Part shown: positions 60,980-64,000 of the stretch, piece by piece
Layout: each line of letters starts with the position of its first letter
Position numbering within the stretch: position 1 is the stretch's first letter
Assembly (NCBI GenBank): GCA_002426795.1
Contig: DINQ01000015.1
Coordinates: 1 to 64,000, forward strand
Source of the DNA: Bacteroidales bacterium UBA5536
GTDB taxonomy: Bacteria > Bacteroidota > Bacteroidia > Bacteroidales > F082
Reading direction: 5' to 3'
DNA: 64,000 bases
The notes under the pieces: generated by a model
The model's input: the letters and a program-made list of their open reading frames with translations, nothing else
Database searches by the model: none
Told to the model about the DNA's origin: nothing
Program-made: the position numbers and the translations under genes

Positions 60980-63022
60980 ATGACAGGAAAAGACGCCATC
61001 ATAGGAAAACGGAGAGAGATTTTTGTCGTAGCAGCTGTCTTGCTGTTGTTGTCCGTTTTCCTGTTTCATAAAAGCATCACGCTTTTCCCGTCATACGTGC
61101 ATGCCTGGACACAAAGTGACCGCTATGCGCTGGCTGTTGGCTTTCTCGAAAATGGCTTCGATTTCTTTCATCCGACTACGCTGAACCTGCAGCCCAAGTA
61201 TCCACCGAAAATACCTTTAGATCATGCTGCCGGCATCACAAGCGTCGATTTTCCGGTAGTGGAGTATTTTGCTGCTGGTCTGATGTGGATCACAGGCATG
61301 CATCAGCCCTGGATATTTCGGGGCTTGGTGCTGCTGATAGCCCTGTTGGGTCTGCTGGCTTTCTACAGTAGCCTCCGAAAGTTGGGTCTCCCGATTGTTT
61401 TTGCAGCTTTGATGATGCTCGTTGCGCTTTTAGCACCCGTCCATTTGTACTATTTTAATGGTTTTATCCCCAGCGTTCCGGCTCTGGCATTGGCATTTAT
61501 ATCATTGAATAGTTATGTCGGTTATTTGAAAAACAATCGTTTGCGTGACTTCACTTACGCATTTGTTGCCCTTTCGCTTTCGGCACTCATCCGTTCGCCC
61601 TTTTTGCTGCCGCTGCTGGCCATGAGCGCCGTGCAGCTATTTGTGCATTGGAAAGATAAAACCCTGTTGAAAAGAGAAATGTTGGTTTCGTTTGTGGGGC
61701 TTACAGTGGTACTTTTTTACAGAATTTACAACTACTATCTCAGCACTGTTTATGGTTCCATGTTTATTTCGAGTTTGATGCCAGCTTCTTCGTTCGATAC
61801 CCTGATTTCCCTGCTGAAACAAAGCTGGAATAACTGGAAATGGAGCTATTTCAGCCTTCCACAATATGTTGTTTTGGCTTTTGGACTTACACTTTCGATT
61901 GTGACATTACCTAGACGCAACAACCAGATAGCCAATCATTTGTTGGCTTTTGCAGGATTATACCTGTTGGCTGCGGTGGCGTATTTTGTTGCGATGGCAC
62001 AACAGTTTCCGGCACATGACTATTACTTTCTTGATAGTTTTTTTATGCCCGTATTGCTGCTTGCTTCGGTTGGTTTTGCTGCTGTTTCGATCAAGAAACG
62101 TTGGGTGCATGCTTTCGCTGTCTTAGCAGCCTTTCTGCTTGTTGGCTGGATGTTGTCTGATGCCCAACAGGTGATGGAAAGACGTTATGCCTACAAAAGC
62201 TGGGACCGGGCCGAGATGACACGGCTCAACTTTGAAGGAGGAGAAGCCTTGCTCGAAAAGGCCGGAGTAGATGCCGGTGAAAAGATCGTCGTTCTGGATG
62301 CCTATACCAGCAATACGGCCTTGCTGTTGCTCAACAGAAAAGGCTATGCTGTGATCAATACCAGCCGACAAAACATGGAGGAAGCGTTAACAAAAGAGTC
62401 CAAGTTTATTGCTGTTCAAAATCGGTTTTTGTTTTCGGATGTGCTGCGCAATATGCCTGAACTGAGAAAGGTATTGTTGCCGGTTGCCAATAATGGACGT
62501 ATTGGCATTTATGCCCGGCAGTCAGAACCCAAAATAATGCAAAACATTGACTTATTGGGTCTTGATCAGCAACACCATATCATGCATTTGCAGCCTTTAC
62601 CAGCCGATACTTTTCAAGATGGCTTTTGGTGCCTGAACGAAGGGCAACAATTTCTGCCGCTGCTCGACACCACCATCAACGAAACATGGCCCAAGACAAC
62701 AGTGTTGTACTTCCAGTCAAAGGCCAGGATATTAGCAGCTGAACAGCGCGGTTTTTCACTGGTACTTGATATTTCGGGAGAGGATGGTTTTCGCTACTAC
62801 GACAGTTTTCCGTTTGATGCTTTTTTCGAAAACGAGCAATTGGAAACAGATCTTGCTGTGGTGATGAACCTACCTGAATGGTCTGCAAAAAAAACCCGGA
62901 TCAAATGCTACCTCTACAACCCCAAGATGTATTATCTTTGCTTTAAGAATTTGACATTCAACATATTTGATTACAATAACATTTTACTAAACAATTCATT
63001 ACAGAACAATGAAAAACATTGA
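60980..63022 (+). CDS. Multi-spanning membrane glycosyltransferase-like protein (GT39/ArnT type)
   Basis: 680 residues from MTGKDAIIG. The N-terminal 430 residues hold about eleven helices. The first loop (HAWTQSDRYALAVGFLENGFDFF) has an acidic residue where GT39/PMT/ArnT enzymes bind lipid-phosphate sugar donors. The remaining 250 residues form a soluble domain on the outer face. It probably transfers a sugar from a polyprenyl-phosphate donor, but donor and acceptor are unknown. The last 14 bases overlap pgk, and the C-terminal tail (NNILLNNSLQNNEKH) is Asn-rich, as if the reading frame were running through the pgk promoter and leader. Confidence 0.75.
   Translation: MTGKDAIIGKRREIFVVAAVLLLLSVFLFHKSITLFPSYVHAWTQSDRYALAVGFLENGFDFFHPTTLNLQPKYPPKIPLDHAAGITSVDFPVVEYFAAGLMWITGMHQPWIFRGLVLLIALLGLLAFYSSLRKLGLPIVFAALMMLVALLAPVHLYYFNGFIPSVPALALAFISLNSYVGYLKNNRLRDFTYAFVALSLSALIRSPFLLPLLAMSAVQLFVHWKDKTLLKREMLVSFVGLTVVLFYRIYNYYLSTVYGSMFISSLMPASSFDTLISLLKQSWNNWKWSYFSLPQYVVLAFGLTLSIVTLPRRNNQIANHLLAFAGLYLLAAVAYFVAMAQQFPAHDYYFLDSFFMPVLLLASVGFAAVSIKKRWVHAFAVLAAFLLVGWMLSDAQQVMERRYAYKSWDRAEMTRLNFEGGEALLEKAGVDAGEKIVVLDAYTSNTALLLLNRKGYAVINTSRQNMEEALTKESKFIAVQNRFLFSDVLRNMPELRKVLLPVANNGRIGIYARQSEPKIMQNIDLLGLDQQHHIMHLQPLPADTFQDGFWCLNEGQQFLPLLDTTINETWPKTTVLYFQSKARILAAEQRGFSLVLDISGEDGFRYYDSFPFDAFFENEQLETDLAVVMNLPEWSAKKTRIKCYLYNPKMYYLCFKNLTFNIFDYNNILLNNSLQNNEKH
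62933..62940 (+). promoter_or_regulatory. -7 promoter element of pgk inside the preceding gene
   Basis: TATCTTTG, 68 nt before the pgk ATG and inside the last 30 codons of the glycosyltransferase gene. Confidence 0.45.
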
Positions 63023-64000
63023 TCAGTTTAATTTTAAGGGAAAAAAAGTATTGGTACGTGTAGATTTTAACGTGCCATTAGACGAAAATTTTAACGTAAC
63101 CGACGACACCCGCATCAGGGCCGCCCTGCCTACTATCAACAAATTGCTGAGTGCTGGAGCATCTGTCATCCTGATGTCGCACCTGGGTCGTCCAAAAGAT
63201 GGTCCGGTTGACAAATATTCGTTGCGCCACGTTGTTCCAACGCTTGAAAAGCTGTTGGGAAAAAAGGTTGCTTTTGCCAGCGACTGCGTGGGCGAAGTAG
63301 CCGATAAAATGTCGCTGGCCATGAAGCCCGGCGATGTGCTGCTGCTCGAAAATCTGCGTTTCCACAAAGAAGAAACCAAGGGCGATGAAGCTTTTGCCCA
63401 GAAATTGGCCTTGTTGGGAAATGTATACGTGAACGATGCTTTTGGCAGCGCTCACCGTGCGCACGCATCCACTTCAATTATTGTTCGCTATTTCCCGGGT
63501 GCAAGCATGTTTGGTTACCTGATGCAGGATGAGGTAGCCAACCTGGAAAAAGTGACAAAGAAACCGGAAAGACCTTTTACGGCAGTATTGGGTGGTGCCA
63601 AAGTTTCGGGTAAAATCGAGATCATCAACAACCTGCTCGACAAGGTGGATAACCTGATTATCGGCGGTGGTATGATGTTTACTTTTATCAAGGCTATGGG
63701 CGGCAATGTTGGCAACTCGCTGATTGAAGATGAACTGCTTGATACAGCCCGCGAAGCGATGGAAAAAGCCAAAAAACTGGGAGTAAACCTGCTTATTCCA
63801 ACTGATACCGTGGTTGCCGACAAGTTCGATAACGATGCCGAAAGAAAAACATGTAGTGTTAATGCCATTCCTGATGGCTGGATGGGTTTAGACATCGGGC
63901 CTGATACCATAAAAACCTTTACCGAAACCATCCTTGCCTCTCACACCATTCTATGGAACGGACCGATGGGTGTTTTCGAATTCGCCAACTTTTCAAAGGG
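63009..64000 (+). CDS. pgk: Phosphoglycerate kinase (3' end beyond the window)
   Basis: The first 330 residues are present and the frame is open at the right edge; the full protein is normally about 395-420. It makes ATP and 3-phosphoglycerate from 1,3-bisphosphoglycerate in glycolysis. Seen are KVLVRVDFNVPLD, the substrate region LMSHLGRPKDG, LLENLRFHKEE, YVNDAFGSAHRAHAST, AVLGGAKVSGKI, and ILWNGPMGVFE near the edge. The missing part is the C-terminal nucleotide-binding end. The start overlaps the previous gene by 14 bp, but an internal promoter at 62933 suggests independent transcription. Confidence 0.97.
   Translation, partial: MKNIDQFNFKGKKVLVRVDFNVPLDENFNVTDDTRIRAALPTINKLLSAGASVILMSHLGRPKDGPVDKYSLRHVVPTLEKLLGKKVAFASDCVGEVADKMSLAMKPGDVLLLENLRFHKEETKGDEAFAQKLALLGNVYVNDAFGSAHRAHASTSIIVRYFPGASMFGYLMQDEVANLEKVTKKPERPFTAVLGGAKVSGKIEIINNLLDKVDNLIIGGGMMFTFIKAMGGNVGNSLIEDELLDTAREAMEKAKKLGVNLLIPTDTVVADKFDNDAERKTCSVNAIPDGWMGLDIGPDTIKTFTETILASHTILWNGPMGVFEFANFSK

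Overview
The window looks like a chromosomal segment of a Bacteroidetes bacterium, probably Bacteroidales-like. Three things support this. At least five large exported proteins or enzymes carry C-terminal type IX secretion (T9SS, type A) sorting domains. Many genes sit just behind the phylum's -7 promoter element TAnnTTTG, several with a TTG at -33 and a very short leader. Family choices are also typical of the phylum (CusA-TolC fusion, FecI/FecR pair, DUF4175, propeller-type sensor kinase).

Layout. 1-943: the start of a basic, probably rRNA-modifying, protein, then a non-coding repeat block. 944-7322 (minus): a polysaccharide flippase, a six-PKD-repeat T9SS protein, and an ECF sigma factor translationally coupled to a protein with an inner-membrane helix and an outer-membrane-type barrel. 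7407-18545 (minus): a 1234-residue NtrY-like kinase, a methyltransferase, mnmG flanked by two parS-like sites, and an overlapping block of ybeY, a small conserved protein and a DUF4175 coiled-coil membrane protein. 18665-26768 (plus): a T9SS M1 peptidase, then ECF sigma, FecR, an STN-domain barrel protein and a beta-helix T9SS protein. 27024-32615: gltX, folB, a CWC-type zinc protein, tRNA-Cys, tRNA-Thr with two tRNA-derived relics, a low-molecular-weight phosphatase, and small proteins. 32830-37311: a 1493-residue T9SS protein built from three repeated modules. 37402-46828 (minus): rnr, a receiver gene broken by an in-frame TAA, its propeller kinase, mnmA, nitroreductase, DUF6265 lipoprotein, pgi. 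47147-50525: an RprXY-like two-component pair and a class C beta-lactamase-like lipoprotein. 50595-58698 (minus): a Cus-type metal efflux operon with its own two-component system. 59029-64000: DEAD-box helicase, membrane glycosyltransferase and the first part of pgk.

How the genes may work together. The most interesting theme is two separate ECF sigma circuits, each coupled to an outer-membrane barrel and each apparently linked to secreted surface proteins. System 1 (5378-7322) has a candidate dual-membrane-spanning anti-sigma. A 13-bp element in front of its sigma gene recurs in front of the adjacent PKD T9SS gene. System 2 (20710-26768) has FecI and FecR but, in place of a TonB receptor, a small barrel with an STN signalling domain. 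A bipartite promoter-like element (AAAACTAAGGGT, 15-16 nt, TGTC) precedes fecR, recurs before the 1493-residue T9SS protein, and occurs a third time behind the operon. These regulatory links are inferred from the sequence only.
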